A stretch of DNA of 64,000 nucleotides from Streptomonospora nanhaiensis (GCF_026642255.1 NZ_CP113264.1:5580001-5644000); one strand, 5' to 3'; positions 17,296 to 26,402 are shown, counted from the first letter of the stretch. Made by a program: numbers and translations. Notes: generated by a model from the sequence alone, not told the origin.

Positions 17296-18102
17296 ATGAG
17301 CGCGTACAACATCGTGTCCATCGCCGGCAGCGACCCCAGCGGGGGCGCCGGGATCCAGGCGGACCTCAAGGCCTTCTCCGCACACGGCGCCTTCGGCATG
17401 ACCGTGGTCGCGGCCCTCACCGCCCAGTCCACGCGCGGCGTCACCGGGGTCCACCCGATCCCCGCCGATTTCGTCGCCCACCAGATGGACACCCTCTTCT
17501 CCGACGCCACGGTGCACGCGGTCAAGGTCGGCATGCTCGGCACGGCCGAGGTCACCGAGGCCGTCGCCGAGGCGATCGGGCGCCACGGACTGCCCCACGT
17601 GGTGGTGGACCCGGTGATGGTGGCCAAGAGCGGCGACCGCCTGCTGGAGCCCTCCGCCGTCGACGCGCTGCGCACCCGGCTGCTGCCCCGGGCGGACCTG
17701 GTCACGCCGAACCTGCCCGAGGCGGCCGACCTGCTGGGCGAGCCGGAGGCGGCCGACCTGGCGGCGATGCACGAGCAGGCCCTCCGGCTGCTGGAGTTCG
17801 GTCCGCGCGCGGTCCTGCTCAAGGGAGGCCACCTGGCCGGAGAGGACTGCGTCGACATCCTCGTGGCCCAGGGCTCCGCCCCGGTCGAGTTCCGCTCGCC
17901 GAGGGTCCGCACCCGCAACACGCACGGCACGGGGTGCACCCTGTCCTCCTCGATCGCGGCCCTGCTTCCGCAGCGGCCGGACACGGCCTCCGCCGTGGGC
18001 GACGCCAAGGCCTACCTGACCGAGGCGCTCCGGCGGGCGGACGAGATCGACGCCGGAGGCGGGCAGGGGCCCGTGCACCACTTCCACGCCTGGTGGAAGT
18101 AG
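17296..18102 (+). CDS. thiD: Hydroxymethylpyrimidine/phosphomethylpyrimidine kinase
   Basis: A 268-residue ribokinase-fold enzyme that phosphorylates HMP to HMP-P and then HMP-PP for thiamine synthesis. GSDPSGGAGIQADLK at the N-terminus is the pyrimidine-binding motif. VVDPVMVAKSGDRLL lies in the centre, and NTHGTGCTLSS holds the anion hole and catalytic Cys/Asp region. The ATG at 17296 directly follows the riboswitch ribosome binding site. No other thiamine gene is next to it, so the gene stands alone under the TPP riboswitch. Confidence 0.96.
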   Translation: MSAYNIVSIAGSDPSGGAGIQADLKAFSAHGAFGMTVVAALTAQSTRGVTGVHPIPADFVAHQMDTLFSDATVHAVKVGMLGTAEVTEAVAEAIGRHGLPHVVVDPVMVAKSGDRLLEPSAVDALRTRLLPRADLVTPNLPEAADLLGEPEAADLAAMHEQALRLLEFGPRAVLLKGGHLAGEDCVDILVAQGSAPVEFRSPRVRTRNTHGTGCTLSSSIAALLPQRPDTASAVGDAKAYLTEALRRADEIDAGGGQGPVHHFHAWWK

Positions 18103-18147
18103 GACCCGCCGACCGGGGGGCGGCACCGACGCCCTCCCCCGCGGGAC

Positions 18148-18187
18148 CGGGCCCGGCGGAGCGGCGCGTCCGCCTCCGCCGGGCCCG
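18148..18187. terminator. Terminator hairpin between thiD and the AGCS symporter gene
   Basis: Arms 18148-18161 and 18174-18187 form a perfect 14-bp stem (CGGGCCCGGCGGAG and complement) with a 12-base loop. It lies between the convergent stops. Confidence 0.7.
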
Positions 18188-18234
18188 GCCGCGTTCGCGG
18201 CGGCCGGGGGCGCGGCGGGCCGCCGGTCGTGCCG

Positions 18235-19674
18235 CTACCCCCGTACGGGCTCCATGACCGCGTCCGGGTCCCGCCAGTCCGGGTGGGCGAAGAACTTCCT
18301 CGTCTCCGCGACGACCACCGGGGACAGCAGGAGCAGCCCGATCAGGTTGGGCAGGGCCATGAGGCCGTTGGCGATGTCGCTGAACAGCCACACCGCGTCG
18401 ATCTGCGCCGTGGCGCCGACGTAGACGACCGCGATGAACAGCAGCCGGTAGGGCACGACGAGCGAGCGCCCCGCCAGGTACACGACGCACCTCTCGCCGT
18501 AGTAGGCCCAGCCGAGGATGGTCGTGTAGGCGAAGACCACCACCGCGCAGGCGACGAACACGGGCCCCAGGCCCGCCAGGTCCGGGCTGATCCGGCCGAG
18601 GCCGGCCTCCATCGCGGATGTGGTGAGCAGAACCCCCTTGTCGCTGCCCTCCACCCCCGCGGCGTCGGGGTCCTGCCACACCCCGGTCGTGATGATCATC
18701 ATCGCGGTCAGGGTCAGCATGATCACGGTGTCGACGAAGGTCTGCGTCATCGCGACGAGGGCCTGGCGGACCGGCTGGTCGGTCCTGGCCGCGGCGGCGG
18801 CGATGGCGCCGGTGCCCATGCCGGACTCGTTCGAGAAGATGCCGCGGGAGACGCCCTGGCGGATGACGTACATCAGGGTGGCGCCCGCGAACCCGCCCGC
18901 CGCGGAGGTGCCGGTGAAGGCGTCGCCGAGGACCAGTGCGAAGGCGGGGCCGATCCGGTCGTGGTGCACCGCCAGGACCAGCAGGTTCATGAGGACGAAG
19001 CCGATGATCATGAACGGGACCACGGCGGAGGCGACCCGGCCGATCCCCTTGATGCCGCCGAGGACGACCACGGCGGTCAGCAGCATCAGGACCACGCCGA
19101 CGGCCCGCTGGTCGGCGCCGGTGGCGTCGTTGACCGCCTCGGCCACGGCGTTGGCCTGGGTGCCGTTGCCGATGCCGAAGGCGGCCACCGCCCCGAAGAC
19201 GGCGAACGAGCAGCCGAGGAGGACGCCGAGCCCTCCGGGGAGGCCCCGGCGCAGGTAGTACATCGGGCCGCCGGCCTGCTCGCCCCTCTCGTCCGTGACC
19301 CGGTACTTCACCCCGAGCAGGGCCTCGCTGTACTTGGTGGCCATGCCCAGGACGCCGGTGACCCACATCCAGAAGAGGGCTCCCGGTCCGCCGAGTCCGA
19401 TGGCCAGGCCCACCCCGGCGATGTTGCCGACGCCGGTCGTCGCGGCCAGGGCGGTGTTGAGGGCCTGGAAGTGCGAGATGTCGCCCCTCAGGTCCTCGCC
19501 GACCTCCTCCCGCCGGACGAGGGCGAGCCACAGGGCGTGGGCGAGCCGGGTGAACTGGAGCGCCCGCAGCCGGATCGTCAGGTAGACCCCGGTGACCAGC
19601 AGCAGCGGGAGGAGGACGAGCGGACCCCAGACGATGCCGCTCAGTACTCCGGCCATGTCGAGCAGCAGGTCCAC
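18235..19674 (-). CDS. Alanine/glycine:cation symporter (AGCS family)
   Basis: A 479-residue sodium- or proton-coupled amino-acid importer with about eleven membrane helices. The family signature region reads ALAATTGVGNIAGVGLAI. GMATKYSEALLGVKYR and GIFSNESGMGTGAIAAAAA are also conserved in AlsT/AgcS proteins. I chose the GTG at 19674, preceded by GGAG six bases upstream. Longer readings start in an Arg/Pro-rich stretch that looks non-coding. The C-terminus is charged and cytoplasmic. No substrate-specific neighbour is present, so alanine or glycine uptake is the family default. Confidence 0.92.
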   Translation of the reverse strand: MDLLLDMAGVLSGIVWGPLVLLPLLLVTGVYLTIRLRALQFTRLAHALWLALVRREEVGEDLRGDISHFQALNTALAATTGVGNIAGVGLAIGLGGPGALFWMWVTGVLGMATKYSEALLGVKYRVTDERGEQAGGPMYYLRRGLPGGLGVLLGCSFAVFGAVAAFGIGNGTQANAVAEAVNDATGADQRAVGVVLMLLTAVVVLGGIKGIGRVASAVVPFMIIGFVLMNLLVLAVHHDRIGPAFALVLGDAFTGTSAAGGFAGATLMYVIRQGVSRGIFSNESGMGTGAIAAAAARTDQPVRQALVAMTQTFVDTVIMLTLTAMMIITTGVWQDPDAAGVEGSDKGVLLTTSAMEAGLGRISPDLAGLGPVFVACAVVVFAYTTILGWAYYGERCVVYLAGRSLVVPYRLLFIAVVYVGATAQIDAVWLFSDIANGLMALPNLIGLLLLSPVVVAETRKFFAHPDWRDPDAVMEPVRG

Positions 19675-19910
19675 GGGGGTCTCCGTCTCGGTGCGCGCGT
19701 CGGCCCGGCGCCACCGGCACGGCGAGGCGGGGTCCGGCGGTCCGGGGGGTCGTGCCGACGGTAGTGGACACCGCGCGGTGTCGCCGGGAAATCGCGGCAA
19801 CACGCGGCGGAGCCGTGTCCCCCGCTCCCCGGGGCCTCCTCACCGGGGGCCGGGGGACGCCCGCCCTCCGGACGCTCCGGCCCCCGCAGGCGCGTGTGGG
19901 CGTGCAGCGG

Positions 19911-20156
19911 TCAGGAGTCGTCCTTGTGGGAGAGGGCGAGCCTGCTCAGCACCTCGGCGGCCCGGACCGGGTCGGCGCCCCGGCCCACGGCGATGCCGAG
20001 CAGGTAGGTGGTGAGCGGGGCGGCGGGGCGGGCCACCGAGTGGGCGGCGTCCTTGGCGAGGTCGAGGACGCGGTCGACGTCCTCCTTGCCCAGGGGCTCC
20101 GTACCGGTCAGTTCCAGTTCACGGCGGACGGCTTCCGCCCATTCGACGAGGGTCAC
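19911..20156 (-). CDS. DUF6457 family small protein
   Basis: An 81-residue acidic helical protein. The pattern LVEWAEAVRRELEL, VDRVLDLAKDAAHSVARPAAPLTTYLLGIAVG matches the actinobacterial DUF6457 family. In many actinobacteria such proteins sit beside molybdenum-cofactor genes such as mobA, but no such gene is visible here, so that association cannot be used. It has no signal peptide or membrane segment. It lies alone between the divergent-side region of the symporter gene and the GT4 gene on the other strand. Confidence 0.75.
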   Translation of the reverse strand: MTLVEWAEAVRRELELTGTEPLGKEDVDRVLDLAKDAAHSVARPAAPLTTYLLGIAVGRGADPVRAAEVLSRLALSHKDDS

Positions 20157-20368
20157 CGGGCGACTCCTAGGAGAGGGATGGCGGTCACGTCAGGCGATCA
20201 TAGCCACCCTGGTGTCACCGGGCGGCCACAGGCGCGCGCGGGCGGGTCACCGTCCGATCGCCCGACCCACGCCTGCGCTTCGGGAGGGGTTCCCCCCGTG
20301 CCGGACCGCGGTTCATCCGGCGGTCCTAGTGTCGGCACCAGCCTTCCCCCGGCGTTGGGAGCCCCCGC

Positions 20369-21538
20369 ATGCCACCGACCGAGCCCTCTCAGCCGCTTCG
20401 CGTGGCGATCGTGACGGAGTCCTTCCTCCCCCAGGTCAACGGGGTGACCAACTCCGTCTGCCGGGTCGCCGACCTGCTCGCCTCGCGCGGGCACCGGGCC
20501 CTCGTCCTGGCTCCCGGCCCCGGACCGTCCTCCTACGCGGGCTTCCCCGTGGTCCGCATGCCCTCGCTCCCCCTTCCCTTCTACCGGGACTTCCCCGTGG
20601 GCCTTCCCGCCCGGCGCACGATGACCGCGGCCGTCCGCGCCTTCGCCCCCGACGTGCTGCACCTGGCCTCGCCCGCCCTGCTCGGGTCCGCGGCGGTGGA
20701 GACCGCCCGCCGCTGGGCCCTCCCGACGGTGGCGGTGTTCCAGACCGACCTCCCCGGCTTCGCGGCGCGCTACGGCCTGCCCGGCGGCGACGGCGTCTGG
20801 TCCCTGCTCAAGCGCACGCACTCCGCCGTCGACCGCACGCTCGTCCCCTCCTCGGCCGCCATGGAGGCGCTGTCCGGGCGCGGGTTCCCCCGGCTGGACC
20901 TGTGGCGGCGCGGTGTCGACGCCCACCGGTTCTCCCCCGCCCACCGCGACGACGGCCTGCGCCGCAGGCTCGCGCCGAACGGCGAGACCGTCGTGGGCTA
21001 CGTGGGGAGGCTGGCCCGGGACAAGCGGGTCGACCTGCTCGCCCACGTGGCCCGCCTGCGCAACATCAGGCTGGTCGTGGTCGGGGACGGCCCCGAGCGC
21101 TCCCGCCTGCGCCGCCGCCTGCCCGACGCCGTCTTCACCGGGCAGCGCACGGGCTCCGAGCTGTCCCGGCTGTACGCGTCGATGGACGTGTTCGTCCACA
21201 CGGGGGCCGACGAGACGTTCTGCCAGGCCGTCCAGGAGGCGCTGGCCTCGGGGGTGCCGGTGGTCGCCCCCGCCGCGGGCGGGCCGCTGGACCTGGTCGT
21301 CCCCGAGCACAACGGGCTCCTGTTCGCGCCGGACTCGGTCCGCGAGCTGCGCGTGGCGGTCGGGCGCCTGGCCCACAACAGGGCCGTGCGGGAGAGGATG
21401 GCCGGGCGGGCCCGCGCCTCGGTGGAGCACCGCAGCTGGGAGGCGGTCGGCGACCAGCTCATCGGCCACTACCGGGCGGTGATCGCGCCCAGCCGCGAGC
21501 TGGCGGCGCGGGGGACCGACACCGCGCGGTCAGCCTGA
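20369..21538 (+). CDS. GT4 glycosyltransferase, mannosyltransferase (MgtA-like)
   Basis: A 389-residue cytoplasmic or membrane-associated GT-B enzyme. The N-terminal domain starts with VAIVTESFLPQVNGVTNSV, typical of GDP-mannose-dependent alpha-mannosyltransferases acting on glycolipids. The C-terminal donor domain has VGYVGRLARDKRVDLL, VVGDGPERSRL and the E-x7-E motif in ETFCQAVQEALASGVPVVAP. The closest known families are MgtA and PimB-type enzymes. The acceptor is likely a diacylglycerol or inositol lipid. The ATG follows GGGAG. A strong hairpin ends the gene. Confidence 0.87.
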   Translation: MPPTEPSQPLRVAIVTESFLPQVNGVTNSVCRVADLLASRGHRALVLAPGPGPSSYAGFPVVRMPSLPLPFYRDFPVGLPARRTMTAAVRAFAPDVLHLASPALLGSAAVETARRWALPTVAVFQTDLPGFAARYGLPGGDGVWSLLKRTHSAVDRTLVPSSAAMEALSGRGFPRLDLWRRGVDAHRFSPAHRDDGLRRRLAPNGETVVGYVGRLARDKRVDLLAHVARLRNIRLVVVGDGPERSRLRRRLPDAVFTGQRTGSELSRLYASMDVFVHTGADETFCQAVQEALASGVPVVAPAAGGPLDLVVPEHNGLLFAPDSVRELRVAVGRLAHNRAVRERMAGRARASVEHRSWEAVGDQLIGHYRAVIAPSRELAARGTDTARSA

Positions 21539-21600
21539 GCGCTTCCGGTCGGCGGGACGGCCGCGGGCGGGGGTCGGAGCGGCCCGTCACCGGACAGGGC

Positions 21601-21639
21601 TCCGGCCTCCCCCGGAAGGAGCGTCCGGGGGAGGCCGGA
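21601..21639. terminator. Terminator hairpin between GT4 and aminotransferase genes
   Basis: Arms 21601-21616 and 21624-21639 form a perfect 16-bp stem with a 7-base loop. It lies between the two convergent stops. Confidence 0.75.
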
Positions 21640-21689
21640 AGAGTGTGCGCCCGCCCCGCCCCCTTCCACGGGGCGGACGCCGGGATGGT

Positions 21690-23015
21690 CTAGCCGACGG
21701 TCTGGGCGGTGGCCCGGGCCCGCGTGACGACGGCGCCGGGAGCGGCGTCGAGCAGCATGGCGAGGACCTCGTCGAGCCTGTCCAGGTGGGCGCGGATCCA
21801 GGGCAGGGCCAGCGGGTCCGTGGCGGCGAGCGCGGTGTAGCGGCGCTCCTCGGACTCCCCGTAGAGGAGGCTGGTGGCGACCCTCATGCGCAGGGCCCCG
21901 GCCCCCTCGCCGAATTCGAGGGCGGGCAGGACACCCATGCCGAAGCGGTCCAAAAGCAGCCCGGTCAGCGCCGGTCCGGTGGTCACGCCGTGCAGGGCGG
22001 CCAGTCTCCCGCGGACCGGCTCGAAGTCGGGGTAGAGGTAGAACGCGGCGCGCGGGGCGGCGACGGTCGCGCCGGCGCGCTCGAAGGCCCCGGCGACCGC
22101 GCGGGCCACGATGCCGTGCAGGCGGCTGCTGCGGTCGATGTGGTCGACGAGTTCGGCGGGCTCGGTGAAGGCGTGGGAGGCGGCCTCCTGGACGGGGGCG
22201 GCGGGGCTGGACCAGATCTCGCTGGCCACACCCAGCAGCCCGCCGCGCAGCCGGTGGCCGGCCTCGGAGTCGGGAAGGCGCAGCACGCCGATCCGCCATC
22301 CGCCCAGGGCGAGGTTCTTGCTCAGGCCGGTGGAGATGACGGTGCGCTCGGGCGCGTACTCGGCGGGGCTGTGGATCTCGACGGGGTCCTCGCCCGGGCC
22401 CGCCGGATGCACCAGGTCCCGGTAGATCTCGTCGGAGATGATCAGCAGGTCGAGCTCGCGCGCCACCTCGGAGAGCCTGCGGACGGTGTCGGCGTCGGCC
22501 ACGGTCCCGGTGGGGTTGTCCGGCAGGGTGACGACGACGGCGTTGACCGTCCGCCCCTCCTCGCGGGCGGCGGTCACCGCGGCGTGCAGGAGGTCGGGCT
22601 GCGGCACGCCGCCCTGGCCGGTGGCCGTGGGGACCAGGATCGGCCGCTGGCCGACCAGGCGGCTCTGCGCGGCGTAGCTGACCCAGCTGGGCGCGGCGAT
22701 CGCGGTGTCGCCGCCGATCTCCAGCAGGAGGCTGTACAGGAGCGGCTTGCTGCCGGGGCCGGCGATGACCAGGCCGGGGTCGGTGGGCAGTCCGCGGCGT
22801 TCCCAGTAGCCCGCCGCGGCCTCCCGCAGGGCCGCCGACCCGGCGACGGGACCGTAGGCGTTGGCGCCGTTGCCGGCGGAGAGCCGGTCGCGCATGACCG
22901 GGTGGACCGGGAGCCCGGCCTCTCCGAAGCCGAGCGGCAGAACGCGCACCCCCTGGCGCCGCTTCTCGGCGAGGGCTTCGTTGACGGCAAGGGTGGCGGA
23001 CACAGTGACGGTCAT
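21690..23015 (-). CDS. Class I/II aminotransferase
   Basis: A 441-residue fold-type I PLP enzyme. YGPVAGSAALREAAAGYW, DNPTGTV and IISDEIYRDLVH are aspartate-aminotransferase-superfamily motifs. The PLP lysine is in STGLSKNLALGGWRIG, and RMRVATSLLYG holds the carboxylate-binding arginine. The substrate is not clear. It is somewhat longer than typical AspC because of a C-terminal tail. It is divergently paired with a LysR-type regulator 132 bases away, which is likely to control it. Confidence 0.87.
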   Translation of the reverse strand: MTVTVSATLAVNEALAEKRRQGVRVLPLGFGEAGLPVHPVMRDRLSAGNGANAYGPVAGSAALREAAAGYWERRGLPTDPGLVIAGPGSKPLLYSLLLEIGGDTAIAAPSWVSYAAQSRLVGQRPILVPTATGQGGVPQPDLLHAAVTAAREEGRTVNAVVVTLPDNPTGTVADADTVRRLSEVARELDLLIISDEIYRDLVHPAGPGEDPVEIHSPAEYAPERTVISTGLSKNLALGGWRIGVLRLPDSEAGHRLRGGLLGVASEIWSSPAAPVQEAASHAFTEPAELVDHIDRSSRLHGIVARAVAGAFERAGATVAAPRAAFYLYPDFEPVRGRLAALHGVTTGPALTGLLLDRFGMGVLPALEFGEGAGALRMRVATSLLYGESEERRYTALAATDPLALPWIRAHLDRLDEVLAMLLDAAPGAVVTRARATAQTVG

Positions 23016-23147
23016 GGACGACTCATCTCCGGCTCATCGTTCGGCGCTCGACCGCGCCTCGGTGCGGCGGTCTGTCATGCCTCACCCTGCCCCGCTCCGG
23101 TCATCAGTACAAGCGAGTCTTTTCGATGCTGAGCGTAAGATGTCCTT
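23016..23147. promoter_or_regulatory. Divergent promoter region, LysR regulator / aminotransferase
   Basis: This 132-base gap holds both promoters. Just before the regulator start lies TCTT...AAGA symmetry (about 23118-23140), less GC-rich than the flanks, which could be part of a LysR-type site. A strict T-N11-A box cannot be fixed. Confidence 0.4.
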
Positions 23148-24086
23148 ATGCTCGATCTCCGACGCCTGCACGTCCTCCGCGAGTTCAGCGTCCGGGGCAC
23201 CATCGCGGCCACCGCGAGCGCCCTCGGCTACACGCCTTCCGCGGTCTCCCAGCAGCTGGCCAGACTGGAGCAGGAGACGGGTGTCGCGCTCCTGGACCGC
23301 TCCCCCAAGGGCGCCGAGCTGACCGACGCCGGACGGCTGCTCGTGACCCAGGCGGAGGAGATCCTGGCCCTGGTGGAGGCGACCGAGTCGGTGCTCGCGG
23401 AGCAGGCGGACGTCGCCCTCGGCATGGTGACCGTCACGGCGTTCCCGACCGCCGCCGTGGCGTTCGCCCCCCTGCTCGCCCCGCCGCTGCGGCGGCACGA
23501 GGGGATGCAGCTCGTCCTCCGGCAGACCCTGCTGTCGACCGGGCCCCAGAAGGTGCGGTCGCGGGAGGTGGACATCGCCCTGGTCGACGACTGGTCGGGG
23601 CAGCACCCCGGCCGGGGCCCCGACGGCGGGCTGCGCCACATCCACCTGCTGCGCGACCCCCTGGTGCTGGCGGTGCCGGAGGACCACAGGCTGGCGGACC
23701 CGGCCGAGCCGGCGACACTGGACCGCCTGCTCGGCGAGTCGTGGATCGTGGCTCCGCAGACCGAGCGATCGCGCTACGGAACGGACCGGCTCCTGGCCGA
23801 GGTGGGCGGGCTTCCCGCCACCACCTGGGAGTTCGAGGGCCTGGGGACCATCCTGAGCCTGGTGTCCCGGGGCATCGGGATCGCCGCCGTCCCGGCCCTG
23901 GCGATGGTGGGCTCCCCCGCGGGACTGGTCTGCCGGCGGCTCCCCGCGTCGGCTCCGGAGCGGCACGTGTACGCGGTGGTGCGCCCCGCCTCGCTGCGCA
24001 GGCCCGCGGTGCAGGTGACGCTGGCGGCGCTGCGCGAGGCCGCCCGGCAGGTCGAGCGGGAGCTCGCGGAGGTCGCGGACCTGTAG
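23148..24086 (+). CDS. LysR-family transcriptional regulator
   Basis: A 312-residue protein. Residues 1-60 are the winged helix-turn-helix (LRRLHVLREFSVRGTIAATASALGYTPSAVSQQLARLEQETG). Residues about 90-300 are the periplasmic-binding-like effector domain. The HTH start matches the streptomycete LysR subgroup that often controls a divergent transporter or enzyme gene. Here the divergent aminotransferase is the obvious target. The ATG is close to the -10-like region, so a short leader is expected. Confidence 0.9.
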   Translation: MLDLRRLHVLREFSVRGTIAATASALGYTPSAVSQQLARLEQETGVALLDRSPKGAELTDAGRLLVTQAEEILALVEATESVLAEQADVALGMVTVTAFPTAAVAFAPLLAPPLRRHEGMQLVLRQTLLSTGPQKVRSREVDIALVDDWSGQHPGRGPDGGLRHIHLLRDPLVLAVPEDHRLADPAEPATLDRLLGESWIVAPQTERSRYGTDRLLAEVGGLPATTWEFEGLGTILSLVSRGIGIAAVPALAMVGSPAGLVCRRLPASAPERHVYAVVRPASLRRPAVQVTLAALREAARQVERELAEVADL

Positions 24087-24105
24087 TCCGCCCCCCGGGA
24101 CCGCG

Positions 24106-24627
24106 TCAGCCGGCGCCGGGCCGCCCGTGGACCGTCCTCCGCGAGGGGTACCGCTCGTCGCCCACGGGATCCCCCTCCGGGTTCCAGCTCCAGGAGACGG
24201 CCGGGGTGACGTGCAGGAACACGCCGGGACCGATCATGCCCGTCCGCTCGAACGCCTGCTCCGCGCGGCCGTAGAGCCGGATGCCCCGCGCGACGAACGG
24301 TTCGGGGGACAGCAGGTCGTCCACGACCGGCGCCGCCCTGCCCGGCCCGTCGCCGAGGTCGCGGAACCTCCGGGTCCGGGTGACGGACGCCGCGCCCCCG
24401 ATCCAGACGTGCGCGCCGTCGAACTCGAACGCCGCCGGGACGACGTCGGGCTGCCCTCCGGGGCCGACGGTCGCCAGGCGCGCGAGCGGTCGGGAGCGGA
24501 GGTGGTCGGTCCCGGCTTCGGTGAACGACGCGGGCTCTCGACCTCCGGGCCCCTCGGCGGGGCCGTCGCGCGGACAGGACGGGGCCGGGACACGGGCCGC
24601 GCCGGACCAGGGCCCGGGGCGCTCCAC
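24106..24627 (-). CDS. PPOX-type F420-dependent oxidoreductase family protein, unclear start
   Basis: The frame encodes a split-barrel flavin/F420-binding domain of the pyridoxamine-oxidase-like superfamily: RPLARLATVGPGGQPDVVPAAFEFD, then VVDDLLSPEPFVARGIRLYGRAE, then a C-terminal WSWNPEGD. Such proteins usually have 130-145 residues and begin about ten residues before the LARLATV strand. Here no ATG, GTG or TTG occurs near that position. The nearest in-frame starts are a GTG at 24627 (173 residues, used here) and an ATG at 24714, and both add a low-complexity Pro/Gly/Arg leader. The start may have been lost, or a rare start may be used. Confidence 0.6.
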   Translation of the reverse strand: MERPGPWSGAARVPAPSCPRDGPAEGPGGREPASFTEAGTDHLRSRPLARLATVGPGGQPDVVPAAFEFDGAHVWIGGAASVTRTRRFRDLGDGPGRAAPVVDDLLSPEPFVARGIRLYGRAEQAFERTGMIGPGVFLHVTPAVSWSWNPEGDPVGDERYPSRRTVHGRPGAG

Positions 24628-24718
24628 AACGGCGTGTGGCCCGGCCCTCCCGGGCCGGACCACACGTCGGTCGGATCGCGTTCGGCGGCCCCCCGGGGCT
24701 CCGACGCCTCGCACCGGT

Positions 24719-25093
24719 TCACTCGCCGCCGTCCCTGCCGCGGCTCCTGTCGATCCTGCGCCGCAGTCTGCGGCAGACGTGGAGCGCGCGGTCGCGGTCG
24801 TCCCGGGCGTTCCACCATCGCGCGTAGGCTTCCAGTCTGCGTTGTCTCAGCGCCTCCAGTTCGGCCTCCATCCGGGTCACCCTGTGCTCCAGGTCGATCC
24901 GCTCGCGCTCGAACGACGACATGTCGCGCTCATGGAACCCCGCCTCCCTCTCGGCGTCGGCGAGCCGAGCGGAGAGGGCCTCGGCGGCGTTCCCGCCGCG
25001 GGCGGTCCGGCTGCGGCCGGCCTGTCCACTGATGCCTTGGAACCACACAGTGTCTGGTGTTTCCCGAAGGGCCCCAACATCACCGTTCGCCAC
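24719..25093 (-). CDS. Hypothetical coiled-coil protein
   Basis: A 124-residue protein I do not recognise. The N-terminal third is mixed. The rest (about residues 35-124) is one long, charged helix rich in Arg and Glu (DLEHRVTRMEAELEALRQRR) and should form a coiled coil. No membrane segment is present. A promoter-like TTGAAC/TATTCT pair lies immediately upstream, with the -10 only four bases before the GTG. The mRNA would thus be nearly leaderless. A second in-frame start is the ATG before SSFERERIDL. It follows the glycosyltransferase gene by 64 bases. Confidence 0.5.
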   Translation of the reverse strand: MANGDVGALRETPDTVWFQGISGQAGRSRTARGGNAAEALSARLADAEREAGFHERDMSSFERERIDLEHRVTRMEAELEALRQRRLEAYARWWNARDDRDRALHVCRRLRRRIDRSRGRDGGE

Positions 25094-25097
25094 GCAA

Positions 25098-25125
25098 AGA
25101 ATACGGAAAGTGGCAAAAGGTTCAA
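25098..25125 (-). promoter_or_regulatory. Sigma-70-like promoter before coiled-coil gene
   Basis: On the minus strand TTGAAC (25120-25125) and TATTCT (25098-25103) are separated by 16 bases, inside the most AT-rich stretch of this area. The GTG of the coiled-coil gene is at 25091-25093. This suggests transcription separate from the glycosyltransferase gene and a nearly leaderless message. Confidence 0.5.
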
Positions 25126-25157
25126 GTTTCCCTTTTTGGACATACAGCCCAATTGAC

Positions 25158-26402
25158 TCACACCGCGACCGGGCGCGCGGAGAACTCCCTCTCCGCCCTC
25201 AGCGGTACGGGGGTGGCCCCCTGGAGACGCACGTAGACCGACTCGAAGCGCTCCAGCGACCGGTGGTGGTCGTGCCGCAGGGCGATCTCGCGGCTGGCCT
25301 CGCCCAGGGAGCGGCGGGTCCGCTCGCTCCCGAGGACCGAGAGCAGCCGGTCCGCCAGGCTCTCCGGGTCGCCCGGCGGGAAGAGGAACCCGTTGCGCCC
25401 CACCTCCACCAGGTGCGGCAGCGCCATCGCGTCGGCGGCGACCACCGGCAGGCCGGTGGACATCGCCTCCAGCGTGGCGATGCTCTGGAGCTCGGCCACG
25501 CCCGCTATCGCGAACGCGTCACCCGCCGCGTACACCAGCGGAAGGTCCTCGTCGGGGACGAACCCCAGGAAGAACACCCGGTCCGCCACCCCCAGCTCCG
25601 CCGCCAGGGCCCGCAGCTCCTGCTCGCGCGCCCCGATCCCCGCCAGCGCCAGCTGGGCGTCCCTCTCCGGAAGGATCCGCGCCAGCGCCCGGATCGTGTC
25701 GTCGATCCTCTTCTCCGCGTCGAGCCGCCCCACGAACACGACCGTGTCCCGGTCCGGAAGGCCGAACCTGGCCCTCGCCGCCGACCGGTCCCGCGGCCGG
25801 GGGTGGAAGCGCTCCAGGTCGATCCCGCACGAGACGGCCTCGACCTCCCGGGCGAACCCCTTCTCCCTGAGGAGTCCGGCCGCGCGGGGCGTCGGCGTCG
25901 TCACGTGGTCGGCCTCCCCCGCCGCCCGGACCATGTCCTTCCACGCCAGCGCCCCCACCGCCGACTGCATCGACCGGGGCACCCGGGCGTGCGCGTACAG
26001 GTTGTCCGGCATGAAGTGGTTGGTCAGGACCACCGGGATGCCCTCGGCCCGGCCGCGGTGCATCGCCGACCGGCTGAGGGTGAAGTGGCTCTGCGCGTGC
26101 ACGACGTCCGGGTCGAAGCGCCGCAGGAGCCTGGTGATGTGCCCGCCCATGCCCAGGGGGACCGCGGCCCGCATACTGGGCTGGAAGGGCAGGCGCGCGG
26201 AGCGCAGGCGGTGCTCGGTGACCGCCCCGTCGACCGTCACGTAGGGGTCGCCCACCTCGGAGGGGCACACCACGTGGACCCGGTGCCCGCGGCCCGCGAG
26301 CCCCTCGGCGAGGCGGTGGGCGAAGTACCCGGCGCCGTTGACGTCGGGCGGGTACGTGTCTGTGGCGATCAGGACACGCAGCGGGCGGCTGGGCTCGGCC
26401 AT
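25158..26402 (-). CDS. GT4 glycosyltransferase
   Basis: A 414-residue GT-B enzyme. The N-terminal domain begins VLIATDTYPPDVNGAGYFAHRLAEGL and has HAQSHFTLSR and LTNHFMPDN. The C-terminal domain has VVFVGRLDAEKRIDDTIRALA and an E-x7-E-type segment AELQSIATLEAMSTGLPVVAADA, where the first residue of the motif is in ELQS. This resembles diacylglycerol or phosphatidylinositol mannosyl/glucosyltransferases of Gram-positive bacteria. AGGAG precedes the ATG. The upstream DMT transporter gene ends 16 bases before it, so the two are probably one operon. Confidence 0.87.
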   Translation of the reverse strand: MAEPSRPLRVLIATDTYPPDVNGAGYFAHRLAEGLAGRGHRVHVVCPSEVGDPYVTVDGAVTEHRLRSARLPFQPSMRAAVPLGMGGHITRLLRRFDPDVVHAQSHFTLSRSAMHRGRAEGIPVVLTNHFMPDNLYAHARVPRSMQSAVGALAWKDMVRAAGEADHVTTPTPRAAGLLREKGFAREVEAVSCGIDLERFHPRPRDRSAARARFGLPDRDTVVFVGRLDAEKRIDDTIRALARILPERDAQLALAGIGAREQELRALAAELGVADRVFFLGFVPDEDLPLVYAAGDAFAIAGVAELQSIATLEAMSTGLPVVAADAMALPHLVEVGRNGFLFPPGDPESLADRLLSVLGSERTRRSLGEASREIALRHDHHRSLERFESVYVRLQGATPVPLRAEREFSARPVAV

